DNA of 64,000 nt from Cladopsammia gracilis (taxonomy: Eukaryota; Cnidaria; Anthozoa; Scleractinia; Dendrophylliidae). The position numbers and the translations under genes are program-made. The stretch is from positions 1 through 64,000 of the forward strand of contig JAJGOT010000353.1 of NCBI GenBank assembly GCA_022457155.1, in the 5' to 3' direction. This document shows, one piece after another, positions 43,371-54,663 of this stretch. The notes beneath the pieces are model-generated. The model worked only from the letters and a program-made list of their open reading frames with translations, was not told where the DNA came from and made no database searches. How positions within the stretch are numbered: the stretch's first letter is position 1; every line of letters starts with the position of its first letter.

Positions 43371-44160
43371 ACACTGAGAATAGAATGTGAACCAGTGTAA
43401 ACCAGAAACCCATAAGATTAAACACGGAGCGACGCTAATATTTCCACTTGACATCGCAACCACGTTTTCCTTGCTGCATGTTCCACTTTGCCCTTTGTTT
43501 CTTTATGGACGGACGATGTCGGATTCGAAACAGAAAATGGCTCTTGGTTCATAGCTCATAGCTTTACATCGATTGCACGCGCTTATCGAATGTGCTTGTC
43601 CTTGCTGTCGTTGAAAAGTCATGATCGATAAGTTCATTGGTAATGCCATTACCAATCATGCTGGTATAACTAATAGGGTTTACTAGTAACAAGCCGGATA
43701 GGGAACAAAACCTTAATAGAGATTAAACGAACAGATAGATAGCCAGCTCACTATGATGATTCAGATTTTTCGTCTTATTCAAATTTAACACTTCTCTTGA
43801 CCGCTATGAACTGTATTGTTTCTCGCCAGGTTTTTTTTTTCACGCCGCATTTTTTACACTTGATCAGTTGTGAAACCTGATGTCACAGTTTTTGGACAGA
43901 AAAATTCAATTCAATTTATTATTGGCACAGAGTATTTGTTTGTCGCATTATTTTGACTACGTTTTTCAGTGTCGAATTTAACGTCAATCCAAAAACAATA
44001 CGTTTACAACCACATTAATGATAACAAAATTGACGAAAATGCTTCAATGAAAACAATTATGACAATGTTTACATTGTGGCTGATTAAAATCAAATCAATA
44101 AGATTTTTCTTGTATCTGCTGACAAATGTGTTTATTCGTCGTCAATCACAATTAATTAGA

Positions 44161-44451
44161 TTTTAGAGAAGTTTTCAATTGAGTGTGGCAAAACCAAAAC
44201 CAAAGTAATTACTCTGACCAATCACGGCAGTCGTAAACAATCCAATGAACCAATCAGAGCTCGAAGCAGTTACATGTCGGCGGCGCCAAGCGCGGGAAAA
44301 CGCGTGCGAGCAAATCACGATTGGTTTTGGTTTTACTTCTGATTGGTGGAGAAAAAGGCGCGAGATTTTTGAGCCAATCACAAAGCGTAGCAATGCAAAA
44401 CCAAAGCAATTGTGTAATTACTTTTTACACTCAATTGAAAACTGCTCTAAA
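44161..44451. mobile_element. MITE with TTTAGAG ends
   Basis: Ends TTTAGAGAAGTTTTCAATTG and, reversed, TTTAGAGCAGTTTTCAATTG extend into GAGTGT. The interior contains ACCAATCA-type motifs on both strands. Non-coding, 290 bp. Confidence 0.75.
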
Positions 44452-44548
44452 CATACAATCGTTCTATAAGTCTTAAAATGATCAATGTTCATGTCTAAAA
44501 CATAATTGTACTTTTTTACAGTCTCTTTAAATTCTCTTGTGCCATGGC

Positions 44549-44714
44549 AATACAAGCCATGAACATGCATCAAATATACTGATATCATCAGCCCTAAATG
44601 GCCAATCGTTTAATATCAAAAGTTTGCGTTGGAAAGTTGGAAAGGCCTTTGTGTGATTCAGGCCATTTAGGGCGGATGACATCAGTAATTTGATGCATGT
44701 TCATGGCTTGTATT
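44549..44714. mobile_element. Foldback MITE next to the importin-4-like exon
   Basis: Arms of about 53 bp (ATACAAGCCATGAACATGCA at 44550, complement at 44694-44713) enclose a loop of about 57 bp. It ends about 40 bp before the splice acceptor of the downstream exon, so it lies in the presumed intron. Confidence 0.8.
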
Positions 44715-44754
44715 TGATCTCTTTGTGATTGCATCATTAAATAAATTGTTACAG

Positions 44755-44915
44755 CTTTATTCAATTGTTATTAAAAGAAGACTTTGAAGAAAACCATCCT
44801 GTTTACTCCTGTATTACAGAGCTGTTTAGTGATCAACATCCACTCATCGAGCAGTATCTACCACAACTTCTGGCAGTGTTTTCACAAGTTCTTCCCTCGG
44901 ACACTTTACAGGAAG
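44755..44915 (+). CDS. IPO4: Importin-4-like gene, penultimate exon
   Basis: It is bounded by an acceptor (TTGTTACAG) and a donor (GGAAG|GTAGAC). It encodes LLKEDFEENHPVYSCITELF and LPQLLAVFSQVLPSDTLQE. This corresponds to the last HEAT repeats of importin-4/Kap123, where the human protein has a very similar LPLKED-L-EE segment followed by a helical pair. Importin-4 is a karyopherin that carries histones and ribosomal proteins into the nucleus. The junction to the next exon is in phase: GAA G|AC makes Glu-Asp. No upstream exon was found, so this may be an orphan 3' gene end. Confidence 0.7.
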
Positions 44916-45390
44916 GTAGACTTGCATCTTTTATTTGCGATAAAGTGAAGTGTATCAAAAGTATTGTGCTTGCGCATTTTAAACAATAATACTACCTTAA
45001 CTAGAAGCATTCTAAACGGAGAACCCTGAATATAAATTGATTGAGCCACAGTGAACCACTCAACTCCTTGCTAAAAAAGACGACGAGATGTTTATTGTTG
45101 CTTTAAACTGAAATGATTTCATTTTAAGCAAGTGGTCACCTGAATCCAGAGTTCCCCGGTTTTTTTTTTCGAGAATTGTAAAGCGAAAAGCCAATCAGAA
45201 ATCCGTGCGCGCGCTACATTTGTCTGTCGCTTAGAAACCCGAACCTTTTTTCCCTCTCTCGGGGCGCGTCTCTAGGTTTTTGTGGCGGGGATTTTCTTTT
45301 GCGCGCGCATTTCGCTTCTCGCTCTACTGTCCTTGAGAAAAAAGGGCGGGAATGATGATAATCAAGGGGGTTTCACAAAAATTCAAAGAC

Positions 45391-45723
45391 TTCGCGGTTA
45401 ACTTTTCTCATTTGCATTACAATAAAAATCAATGCGGTTGCGATGCAATAGGCCATTTGCACGATGACGTCATTTGACTACTACTACCAGAATCCTTCAG
45501 TTTTTTGTTTTGTAGTGCAAATTAGGGCTATTGTTATTTAAACCGCACTGGGATTACAAAATTTAAATAAGAAAGGAAAAACGAAATGAATTCTGGTAGT
45601 AGTAGCTAAATGACGTCATCGTGCAAATGGCCTATTTAGGGCAATTTCGTAGTTTCTGCCCGAAATTGGCTCGCAATCATGTTGAATTATATTGTAATGC
45701 AAATGAGAAAGGTTAACCGCGAA
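45391..45723. mobile_element. MITE in the last importin-4-like intron
   Basis: Ends TTCGCGGTTAACTTTTCTCA and, reversed, TTCGCGGTTAACCTTTCTCA, followed by TTTGCATTACAAT. An inner inverted pair holds CTACTACCAGAAT and ATGACGTCAT on both sides. Non-coding, 333 bp. Confidence 0.8.
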
Positions 45724-45790
45724 AAGGGCTATAGCACAGTTGTTGTAAGCTAGGTTTTCCATGTAAGCAAGGTTTGTTGGTTTTCTTCAG

Positions 45791-45930
45791 ACATCCGAGT
45801 GGGACTCATCAGTATGATACAAACAATTCAACGGCAATCGCCACAAAGATTCCAGAACATTTTGGCAGAAATGCCTCAAGAGCATGCTCAAGTGCTCGTG
45901 ACCGCTGCTGCCCTGCAGGCTCCAAGTTAG
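45791..45930 (+). CDS. IPO4: Importin-4-like gene, terminal exon
   Basis: Following the acceptor TTTTCTTCAG, it encodes DIRVGLISMIQTIQRQSPQR and FQNILAEMPQEHAQVLVTAA, ending ALQAPS and TAG. The human importin-4 C-terminus has the same pattern: a helix with F-Q-x-x-L, then an LPxxxAQ-L helix and a short tail. The reading frame joins the previous exon exactly. The intron between them is 875 bp and contains the MITE at 45391-45723. Confidence 0.7.
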
Positions 45931-48622
45931 CATCACTTCCGTTTACAGTAATTATGGACAAAACAGTGACTGTTGGGTAAAAGATGTGACAGATGAGGCT
46001 CTCGTGTCTAGTCCAAACTTCAAGCTTGTTTTCTCTCAAGCTCAGTGTCAAATACTTCTTTCTAGCTTTGCGTGGATTTTCTAACATCCCTTTCGGAGAA
46101 TTTGGATTTTCAGCATAGTCAAGTCGCTTTCCCCGAGATGATGATGATGATCCGGTCCCTGATTCTCATGACAGGACCAGTCTTCTTGAACATAGCTCGA
46201 ATGTGTGAAACTTTAACACTGCTGCGGTATTTTGCTACTGAAACAGGCATATCGAGTAACTGCCAACAATTTTTTTGCTCAGTTGCCCAATGATGTGCCT
46301 TTGGAGGGAAGCGCTGATTCATTAGAATATCTCATTCATTGCACCAAAATATGCATATTGCTACTAAAATGTGCATTTATTCATTGCTACTAAAATATGC
46401 ATTCATTCAATATCGAGTAACCGGCAACGGATTGTTTATTTGGTTACCATATGGCGTGCCATTGGAGCGAAGCGCCGATTCATACACCATACTTGTCATC
46501 AGCCTGTTTAAAGGCTGAGAACATTTATTTATTGGGGAGTGGCACAAAGAAAAGATGACGAATGAAAGACAGGCGACGAGTTTGGGCTTAGGTGCGCTCT
46601 GGAAGCTTTGACAATATTATTTCTTCGCACGATGCCTTCTCTTGCTCCGCGCTTTCTGGTCGCCAGGAGAGGCAAACTTTATCAATCATGCAGATTCTTT
46701 TGCATAGTATAGTTGCGTATCGGTTTATATCGAAAGTTCATTCGATTATTGGTGCGGCTTCTGAACTGGGAATACCTTAGAGAATCCTGCTGTGCTGCTT
46801 ACACAGAATGTACATTGACTTTAGTCCTTTAATGAACAGCTCATAGTTAATAGAACAAACTGATTATGAAGCTCAATAAATTTCAAGAAGAGTGTACAAA
46901 GCTGCTTTGTTTTAGGTTGAACGAACCGTGACCCAGCACATTGTTTTGTTTAACGTGTGAGCCCAAATGTTTCTACTGGAGTGGTCAGTTGCTCATATGC
47001 ATTTTAATACCTTTTATGTTTTGTGCACGGTCAGGGCAAACGAACAAAAGAAATGGAAAACAAAAACATATAACAAAGGACTGACTGAGTTTCATAACCA
47101 GTTTATTCTATTAACTATGGACAGCAAAACAAAGAAAAACTATTCCACAAATATGATTTGACTTTCAAGGATTGACCTTTTTCAGGAGCCATAATCGGGG
47201 ACGATAGATTTTCAAGTCACCAGGCCACGATATTATATAACTTATAGAAGATAGGAATAAGAAATAATTTCGTACTCGCATATAAAAGGAAAACATACAT
47301 GCACGTTAGGACGTAGAATACGAGAAAGTCTATTTCAACCCTCATTAAAATTGCCTTCAGTTTTCCCTGTAGCAGTTTTTACGCTTTTCGTTAGACAATG
47401 CCCTGACTCGTCCCCATTCGTATCTCTTGGCAAGACACGGGGGACGTGCGCGGGGATAGACGCGGAACGAGAGAACCGCGACCGAAGGGGATGATGGGAA
47501 GGAGAAAAGGGGAAAGATAATAGGCGATTGAGAGACGACTGAGGACGAGTCAGAGACAATCCCTTCCTCGTCCGCAGGTGGCATTGTTTTTACCTGCAAA
47601 GTGCGGGGAAATAGGGGTGTGGGGGTTGATGGAAAAGAAAAGGGCAACGCCTTTGTTGCCCAGACGATGTCTGTGATTGGCGAACGATACAATTGATATA
47701 TCACTTGAACAATGCCCCTGTCTCAGTGGGACAAATCTATTCTTTTCTTAGCGAATCACAGACATTGTTTGGACAAGTGCTGGACTACCCAAAGAAAAGG
47801 GTATCATTACCACAACTCCACGTGCACTGTGCTCATCTAAGGAATTGACGCCTGCGGACAAGGCAGCGACAATTTACGAAGATCATCCCTAAAATTAATT
47901 TTATAGCCCATTTCAAAAAATTACCATTATCTTTTATAAGCAGGCTCGGTCTCACCGGGGTGTAATTATTCAAGTCTTTTTTGTTAGAATGGCACAATGG
48001 AATTCAGAGTACATGTAGGAACGCTGGGACGTAGCATTGTGTATTCTTATACAAACGTCACAGTATGCAAATCGCCAAGAAGTGAAGCAAAGCACGTGCA
48101 GTTCGTGCTGAAAACAAAAGAAATTGGAAAAATCTGGCTTACATCCAGCACCACCCAAACCTGCACTTTAAAGAGTATTATGGTATTTTTCGAAGTGGCT
48201 ATTGAAAGAGGTTTCACAAAGCCATCAAAAGTAAAGAATATTTTTATACGCGATTTACACAACAGAATAGCGAACCTGCGATCATTTTTTTTTTGCCAAA
48301 TGGAATAAAGACATGATCGCCTGCTAAGAAAAGTTAGAATTGTATTAGCAATATTGGAATAGCTGCATCACAACATCTCTAATGATTTAAACATAAGTAT
48401 GTGAAGAATAAAGAACAGATATCAGAAACGACTAAAACTGACAAAAAGAATAAAATGTATAAGGTGTTTCGTATTCACGAGATGGCTCTTAAAGCCCTTT
48501 GATTGTTTTAGTTTTTCCTTAGTCTTGTATACTGCAGAAGAAGTAACGAGACGGCTGAAATTCAGGCTACACTGTAAGCATCAGTTTCAGGAAGTTTCTG
48601 TTGGCTCAATTCCGTTGACTCA
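45931..48622. other. Region between importin-4-like end and copy B, no supported gene
   Basis: A diverged direct repeat occurs at 46247-46325 and 46408-46482 (ATATCGAGTAAC...GCGCYGATTCAT), with TTGCTACTAAAATATGCATT units between. Reading frames here are short. A 103-codon frame at 47997-48308 (plus) starting MEFRVHVGTLGRSIVYSYTN has no recognisable motif; it could be real or chance. The left boundary of copy B is near 48623. Confidence 0.4.
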
Positions 48623-50342
48623 GTTTTTGTTAGAGTTTTTGATAATGAAGAGACTTCTTTTGCAATCCCTCTGCTGAATATCGTTAAAAAAAATAGGAAA
48701 ATACAATAATGAAACGAGACTATTTCTTGCCCAGTAGTTAACATAGGATTCGATAAAAGAATGAAAACTGCCAGCGCAGAAATCAAAACACCACTTTCTT
48801 ACTCATAGCGAAACCTTTTTTCTTACACGAAATGCCCAACTTGTTCGTTCCGCGTCACAATAAGACCTTATGACGCGGCGTACGCGCGATATGCTCGGTG
48901 AGACTCATTCCCAGTTTTCTCATTCTAAACTAAGTACGTTTATCCAAACCATTTCGGGACAAATACATTTGCTGTTTTGAAACAAATTCCACGGCCGCCA
49001 ACTGAAATCTTTACCTTCGCTAATTTCTAATTTTCTCTCTCCTGCTTATCTTTTCAGTAACACTTCCAAGAAGGAAAGGGTATATTAAATAAAAAGGGCG
49101 GAAGGAAAAGCATTATTTTGGGTATAATTTAAAGTTTCTTATTATTTGAGAGCTCTATATATTCGCACGGACCGTGTTATCAGGCTTGTACGTGATTCCA
49201 CCTTTTTTCCAACGCTCCACTTTCATACTTTACACGCACAGAAAAGGAATTATTGAAAGAGAGGAAATATTGACGTAGATCTTCCCTTCTCCCTCCAAAT
49301 ACCTGCTCCGAGGATGCGCAATAGCTATACCTGAGGACATGTAGACATTAAACGTAAGCATTGGACCACATATGGACAACGAACTTTAATGTAATCCATG
49401 TTTGTCGGATATCCTCGAGATCCCGCGCGAATGTTACCTTCCGCGCGGGTATTCGAGGGTGTGGGGTTGGAGACGAAAATATCTCTCTCGGTTGTCTTCG
49501 GAAAAGGGTTGAAAATCTCGTTTTCCGATCGATGTTTCAATCGTGCGAGGGATGGGGAAGTAAATTAATTTATGCCTTTCGTTTGTTCATTTGGACTCTT
49601 CATTTTCAGTGAAGGAGCAAGAAATTTCACAACACGATTGCAATCGCAAAATATATATTTTGTGTTAGTGAATCACATAAAAACAACATTCTATTCGGCC
49701 CCATGTAGTAAAATGTGCCGACTAAGTACTACAAAGACATCGGCTGTCTAACCTTCATTAAACTGAACCGCTTACCGTATATAGTTTTCTCAGATTAAAC
49801 GCCGGGTTCAAATAAACGCTGGGTCGACAAGGTCGAGTTTTGAATAAACTTTGTTTGTTTGTTTGAGGTCTGCCGTTTATTTGAATTCGCTATTGTGACT
49901 GATTGTAACGCGGACTTCAAGTTTAATTTACCAAGGTAAAGATCCTCATCTTTATCATCCCGGAGGGCGCTTCATCGTTTCGTTATCCGAGTCAGGACGG
50001 TTTATATGAAAGGACAGATAGAAGACTCAAAGTTAGGGAACATCACATGAATTTTTGGTTAAAATTTTCTTACAGGTCATTGACTCTTTGGCACTTCTCG
50101 TTCTTGTTTCCTTAAAGATTATAAGAGCATTTTGATCAATTCAGCTTTTGAATCAGAAAATTCCAGGAATTTAGTAATAAAAGACGTAAACTGTGATCAT
50201 GAAAACGATGAAAATCACCCCCGTATGAACGCCAGGCCGGGTCCGCGAGACCGAGTTTTAAATAAACACCCCCGATGTTTAATCGAGAAAATACGGTAAC
50301 TTGGTAATGAAAAATTAAACTAAATAGTTTTCGTATTGTTAA

Positions 50343-50469
50343 AGGCCCAGTATCACCCAAAATGCATTGCAAATTTAACGCAGTCGAAAATTCCGGAGAG
50401 AGCCAATCACGAGCGAGCTCGTCATTTGAAAACAAACGACCGCAAAGCCGAATGGGTGATACTGGGCCT
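50343..50469. mobile_element. Short MITE in copy B
   Basis: Ends AGGCCCAGTATCACCC on both sides, flanked by TTAA (50339-50342, 50470-50473), or TAA if one base is assigned differently. Copy A shows the unoccupied site (GTATTGCAAAGAATAAAA). It is 127 bp, non-coding. Confidence 0.75.
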
Positions 50470-50562
50470 TTAAGAATAAAAAATTGACACTGAAGTACAT
50501 TCCTAAGGTAGAATTGCAGTATATCGAATAACCATTAAAAATTAGCAACCATGCTAAAAAAT

Positions 50563-52810
50563 GAGTTTAGGTAATTGTCGAGAGTCGAGAGTAACATGTC
50601 GAGAGTCGAGACTAGAGAGTAACATGTCGAGAGTCGAGAGTAACATGTCGAGAGTCCATAATTTCATCAATCGATAAATAGTCGATAACACAATAGTATG
50701 AATAAAACTTTTTTTAACTAAAAAAGGTATTCGTTCTATCGTGTACATGGTCAATTAGTACAATCAAGTTTCCTTATCAACGTTTCACAGAAAATATGCG
50801 CAAAAAGAAAACAATGAAAGAGTATGCACCGAGTTTGGGACTGTCCTGGTTTCTCAATCTTCTCCCAATTTCGAGCAATGTTCCATTTTCCGATCATCTG
50901 GGCAAAGTTGTTTTAACCGCCCGTTTGTGAATTTTGACTGGGGGAATAGAAATGCAAATTACAATGTTCTTGAAAATAAGCGTGACTGTATTTAGCGTGT
51001 TTCCGGACATACAGTCTGTATGTCGTGTCATCTAAGTTATGATAAGATTTCGAAGCCTGGTGAAGTTTCACTCAGTTTATACGTGTAGCACCAGTTCTTT
51101 TTCAAGATAGGGTATACAAAGGAAAAGCCGAGTTTCTGGTTGACTAAGCACTAAAAATTTTAAACTAGCTAACTTGTGAAAATAATTTACTGCGGATTTA
51201 GATAGCACCTTAAGCTATAAAGATACAAAAAAGCCTTACAACTAGGCGTGGGATACTGTCAGCTTTTAATGTGCCAAGAACATGCTAGTTTATTTTATAC
51301 CAAAAGATTACAAATATTTTAATTATCTTTATAGCGGAGCACTTGCCAGGCCGAAGGCCTGGCTGCGCAGCTCCATACTCATAGAACCTACGCCGTGATT
51401 TTTCATGGTCATGGCTAGCGGAATGTTTCGCGGGCGCGTGTGTGCCCGGCCGTGTTGGACAACATCCGGGATCTTAGCAATTTTGTTTTTCGCGCGGCCA
51501 CACAGCCGTGAGCTCGGTAAACACTTTAATTGTTTTCTTGTGCCTAGCGGAGAATTAAACTCGTTATTTTCCTGCATTTTTTCGCGGTTTGCTACTCAAG
51601 ACAGGGATACTAATTAAGGTATACTCAGAAGCCGCTTTAGTGGAAAAAGACGAGCTTTCAGGGATATCTTGCTTCGAGGAACTTCATGTATTACGTTTTT
51701 ATCAATGCGGGAGATGATTTCAGAACCAGAAGCGGAGATTTGAATTTCCAAGCAAGCGAGGAACTTAAAGGTAAAACAGATTACAGTTTTCGATGAGAAT
51801 TTATGTTGATATCAATCTGTGAGTGACTTGTTATTAGTGTTATTGTTAGTTTTGGCGAACTGATTTTAAAACGTGCCTAAATTTAGTTGTATCGATCTCT
51901 TGAATTTCATCGAAGAAAGCTTGAACTCAATGAGCTATAATTAAATGGTACGCGTTTTGCTTTTAAACGTAAACTAATGGAGATTTGAATAAATTTTTTC
52001 GAAAGAAGATTGTGTTGTCCATTTTTATGTGTTTGTTCATTCATTAGATAGATTGAAAAGCGATTTTATGTAAACAAAACAAGACTTGATTTTATAGTAC
52101 AGTTCTATCTTCACTCGCATCGCCTTATGCAAATATGTTTGTGTATTTTTGCAATTTTTGATTTTCAAATCAGTTTCTCGGGCAATTTTTGACAAACATA
52201 AACTGTATTTTATTCGGAAACTAGTGGTACTATTTATTCTAGACAGCGAAAAGTTGTTTTTGTGAACTTTTGTACGGTCTATAAAAATGTACTGTGCAGA
52301 CGGTCGCGTAATACTGTTTTTGAGAATTGCTAAAATTGAAAATAGCCCGCTCGTCAATCTTAATTCTTGTGCTTCCAACCTTTCACCGTAGTTAAGTTTC
52401 ACCTTAGTTAAGCTTGTTCAAAGTGCGACGCTGTTAGGCTTGGGCTATCTATATATATTATTTTATCGCGGTTTGTATGGAACAATGATGTTTGTACTCG
52501 TATTTGTTTATACAACAAATTCTTTCAGGTCAACTCGAGATGTTTCAGGTCTTTCAGTGGTCTTTTAATTGAATGAATTATGAGTATAACGCCAAATTTC
52601 TACCAATTTCTGTTTTCGTGAAGTCTGTAACTGTTCCAACCAAATAAAGTAATCGATTAAAATCGATTATTTATCGATTGATGAAAGTATGGACTCGACA
52701 TGAATTATTGACTCTCGACATGCGAGTCTCGACTCTCGACATCTTACTCTCGACTCTCGACATGTTACTCTCGACTCTCGACATATTACTCTTGACAATT
52801 ACCCAGACTC
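50563..52810. mobile_element. MULE-like element with 9-bp target duplication
   Basis: Ends GAGTTTAGGTAATTGTC and, reversed, GAGTCTGGGTAATTGTC, flanked by CTAAAAAAT (50554-50562, 52811-52819). Copy A has one copy of the site (CTAAAAAAC near 5369). The terminal 130-150 bp are built of repeated GTCGAGAGTCGAGAGTAACA units, followed on both sides by CATCAATCGATAAATA. A 9-bp duplication and long terminal repeats are the mark of Mutator-like elements. No transposase is visible; the cargo (51330-52450) is the gene-like fragment also found at 16545-17608. Confidence 0.85.
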
Positions 52811-53267
52811 CTAAAAAATGTATAAGCTCCTGTCAATAAATTTGTACAAGTATAGACGGACTTTGTGAAGGTAAGTTTAACTTTGTCGATGAATTTCATC
52901 GAAAATCTCCTTTTCGTCTTCAATAAAAAAGCTTGATTCCATACACTTACTATTATTTTACATAGTAATAAATCTGAAGTATCATTATCCTGTTCTGTTC
53001 TTTTTTATTTTTCTACACATTCTTTGAAACTGATTAGCGCGAAGTGCCCAGGGTTTGTGCTTTTTCACATTCCGTCGCACTAAGTGGCAACGCATGAGAG
53101 GAAACCCACGTGATTGCGGAAATACGTGATATATAAACAGAGATTAAACAATATGGAAAGCTACTTAAGAATTAATTACTGTTGAATACTGAGTTTTGAT
53201 TTATACAAAATATGTATCCCATAACGCTATTCGCTACTACTGTTGTCGGAATGATCTTGTCGCATTA

Positions 53268-53333
53268 CAGAGCCGTAGCAAGCCTTGAAAAACTGGGGGG
53301 CGCCCCCCGGCCCCTCCCCTTGCTACGGCCCTG
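53268..53333. mobile_element. 66-bp micro-MITE
   Basis: Ends CAGAGCCGTAGCAAG and, reversed, CAGGGCCGTAGCAAG with a GGGGGGCGCCCCCC palindrome in the middle. Copy A has the empty site (GTTGCATTAACGC). The CAGRG ends resemble hAT elements; the flanking duplication is unclear (about 5 bp, CATTR). Confidence 0.7.
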
Positions 53334-53479
53334 CATTGACGCAGAAACAAACTTAGTTTGGCTCGTCTTGTTGCAATAGCCGATGTCTTTTTAACATTTA
53401 CTTTGCTTCAATAGATTATTTAAATTGCAAAAAATAAAGTGTTTATTGGAATACCTTCGCGCAAATTTGCTAACAATAT

Positions 53480-53690
53480 TAATAACTAATAATGACTCTT
53501 TTTACAGCTTTAACACTCCTACCGATGATGTCGAATAGTACATCGAAACGTCATGTTGTTCCCAATATTTAACATTAATAACTGATTATAACTCCTTTTA
53601 CAGCTTTAACACTCTTACCAATGATGTCGAATAGAACGTACATGGAAACGTCATGTTGTTCATAAAAGAGCTAAAGACCATATTTAACGT
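53480..53690. repeat. Direct repeat, inverted relative to copy A
   Basis: Two direct units of about 95 bp (each with ACAGCTTTAACACTC and ACGTCATGTTGTTC). In copy A the single equivalent (6775-6880) is in the opposite orientation, so a short inversion and a tandem duplication separate the two copies here. Confidence 0.6.
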
Positions 53691-54340
53691 TGCGAGATGA
53701 TATTCAAATAAAAACGTATTATGCACACAGGAACCCAATCTTAACCACAAAATATAGTGCATGGTATAAACGAGCTATTTACATTATGAAATGTTCTGGA
53801 GTGTTTCCATCTGACTATGTCAAGACAAGATGGCTGTGACTAAAATGTGACTATGTGACTAAAACATTCACTAAGTTTCCTTTGTCGCAAAACAGTAGTT
53901 TTGTTTGTCTTAAGAATCCACAAAAATACAGTTTGATTGTAATAGGAAATGTACAGACAAGTACAGTTACCATTTTTCTTCATGGTCTTCTCAAAACCAG
54001 CCCATGGATTTTGGTTGACTAATGTATGTGTTCCCAAATATTGAACTGACATCAAGTCGGCCAGGGCTCTAGCCCGTTCTAGTTCTACAACGTAAAGAGC
54101 TTCATTAGGTTTCCCAGTAGCACAAAACAGTGCACTGAGCAACCGATGGGGAGACACGTGCCCGTCTAAAAACAATATCTTGTACCGATCGTTGTCTCTT
54201 AACTGGCTTCGTATTTCCTCGCACTTTTCAATGCATACAAAGAGATTTGATACAGCATTAGATCGGTTTCCTTTTAAGAAAGCATCCAAACCAAGGCTAA
54301 GATGACTTGCAAACTGTAATTCAATGAGTCCTATCTTGTT

Positions 54341-54663
54341 AATATCCACGACACTTTACTCCGAATACTTTCAGAAGAAAATGATTATATTCATTTACCA
54401 GACTTAATTACAAAAATTTCCTGAAAACTCGGCTTCTTATATTTGCGATGTCTATGATTGTAAACTTAATTAAATTGAATTTATTTTTATTTATTTGTTT
54501 ATTTATTTAACTACTTTTTTTCTCTAGTCTTTCTTGTGATCTAGCTGTATATGTATTACATACGTGTAACCACTGCTCGCCTCGACTAGCTAACCTGCTA
54601 ACTGCGGGCAGTGGATATTGCTTTCTGTAAAATCTGTGATAATTAATAAACGGTTAAACAGTT
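54341..54663. mobile_element. 323-bp insertion in the TPR-CHAT pseudogene
   Basis: This is absent from the copy A gene. It lies between codons for Asn and Lys/Gln with AAC repeated on both sides. It does not follow GT-AG rules in a frame-preserving way, so an intron is unlikely. AT-rich, with a GCGGGCAGTGG-type patch; no family recognised. Confidence 0.6.

Larger units (their letters stand above)
40839..44160. other. Intergenic or intronic DNA, no supported exon
   Basis: To 40990 this matches the end of copy B. After that I find no convincing coding exon. A repeat-like stretch at 42890-43190 contains AGTATACACTAAAACAACTA and a facing GAATAGTTGTAAAAT. A tract of short-read frames at 43969-44166 is AT-rich and not gene-like. 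If the importin-4-like exons downstream belong to a full gene, their upstream exons should be here, but I could not find them. Confidence 0.45.

Noticed and set aside
46103..46208. A possible plus-strand exon with RDDDDDPVPDSHDRTSLLEH after an AG
   Set aside because: The acidic run comes from a GATGAT microsatellite, and there is no partner exon or conserved copy.
47335..47704. Minus-strand proline/serine-rich frame MPPADEEGIVSDSSS
   Set aside because: Low complexity, overlapping frames on the same strand of similar length, no family resemblance.
54341..54663. The 323-bp interruption in the copy B gene as a retained intron
   Set aside because: No GT-AG pair restores the reading frame to that of copy A; the gene in copy A has no intron at this point.
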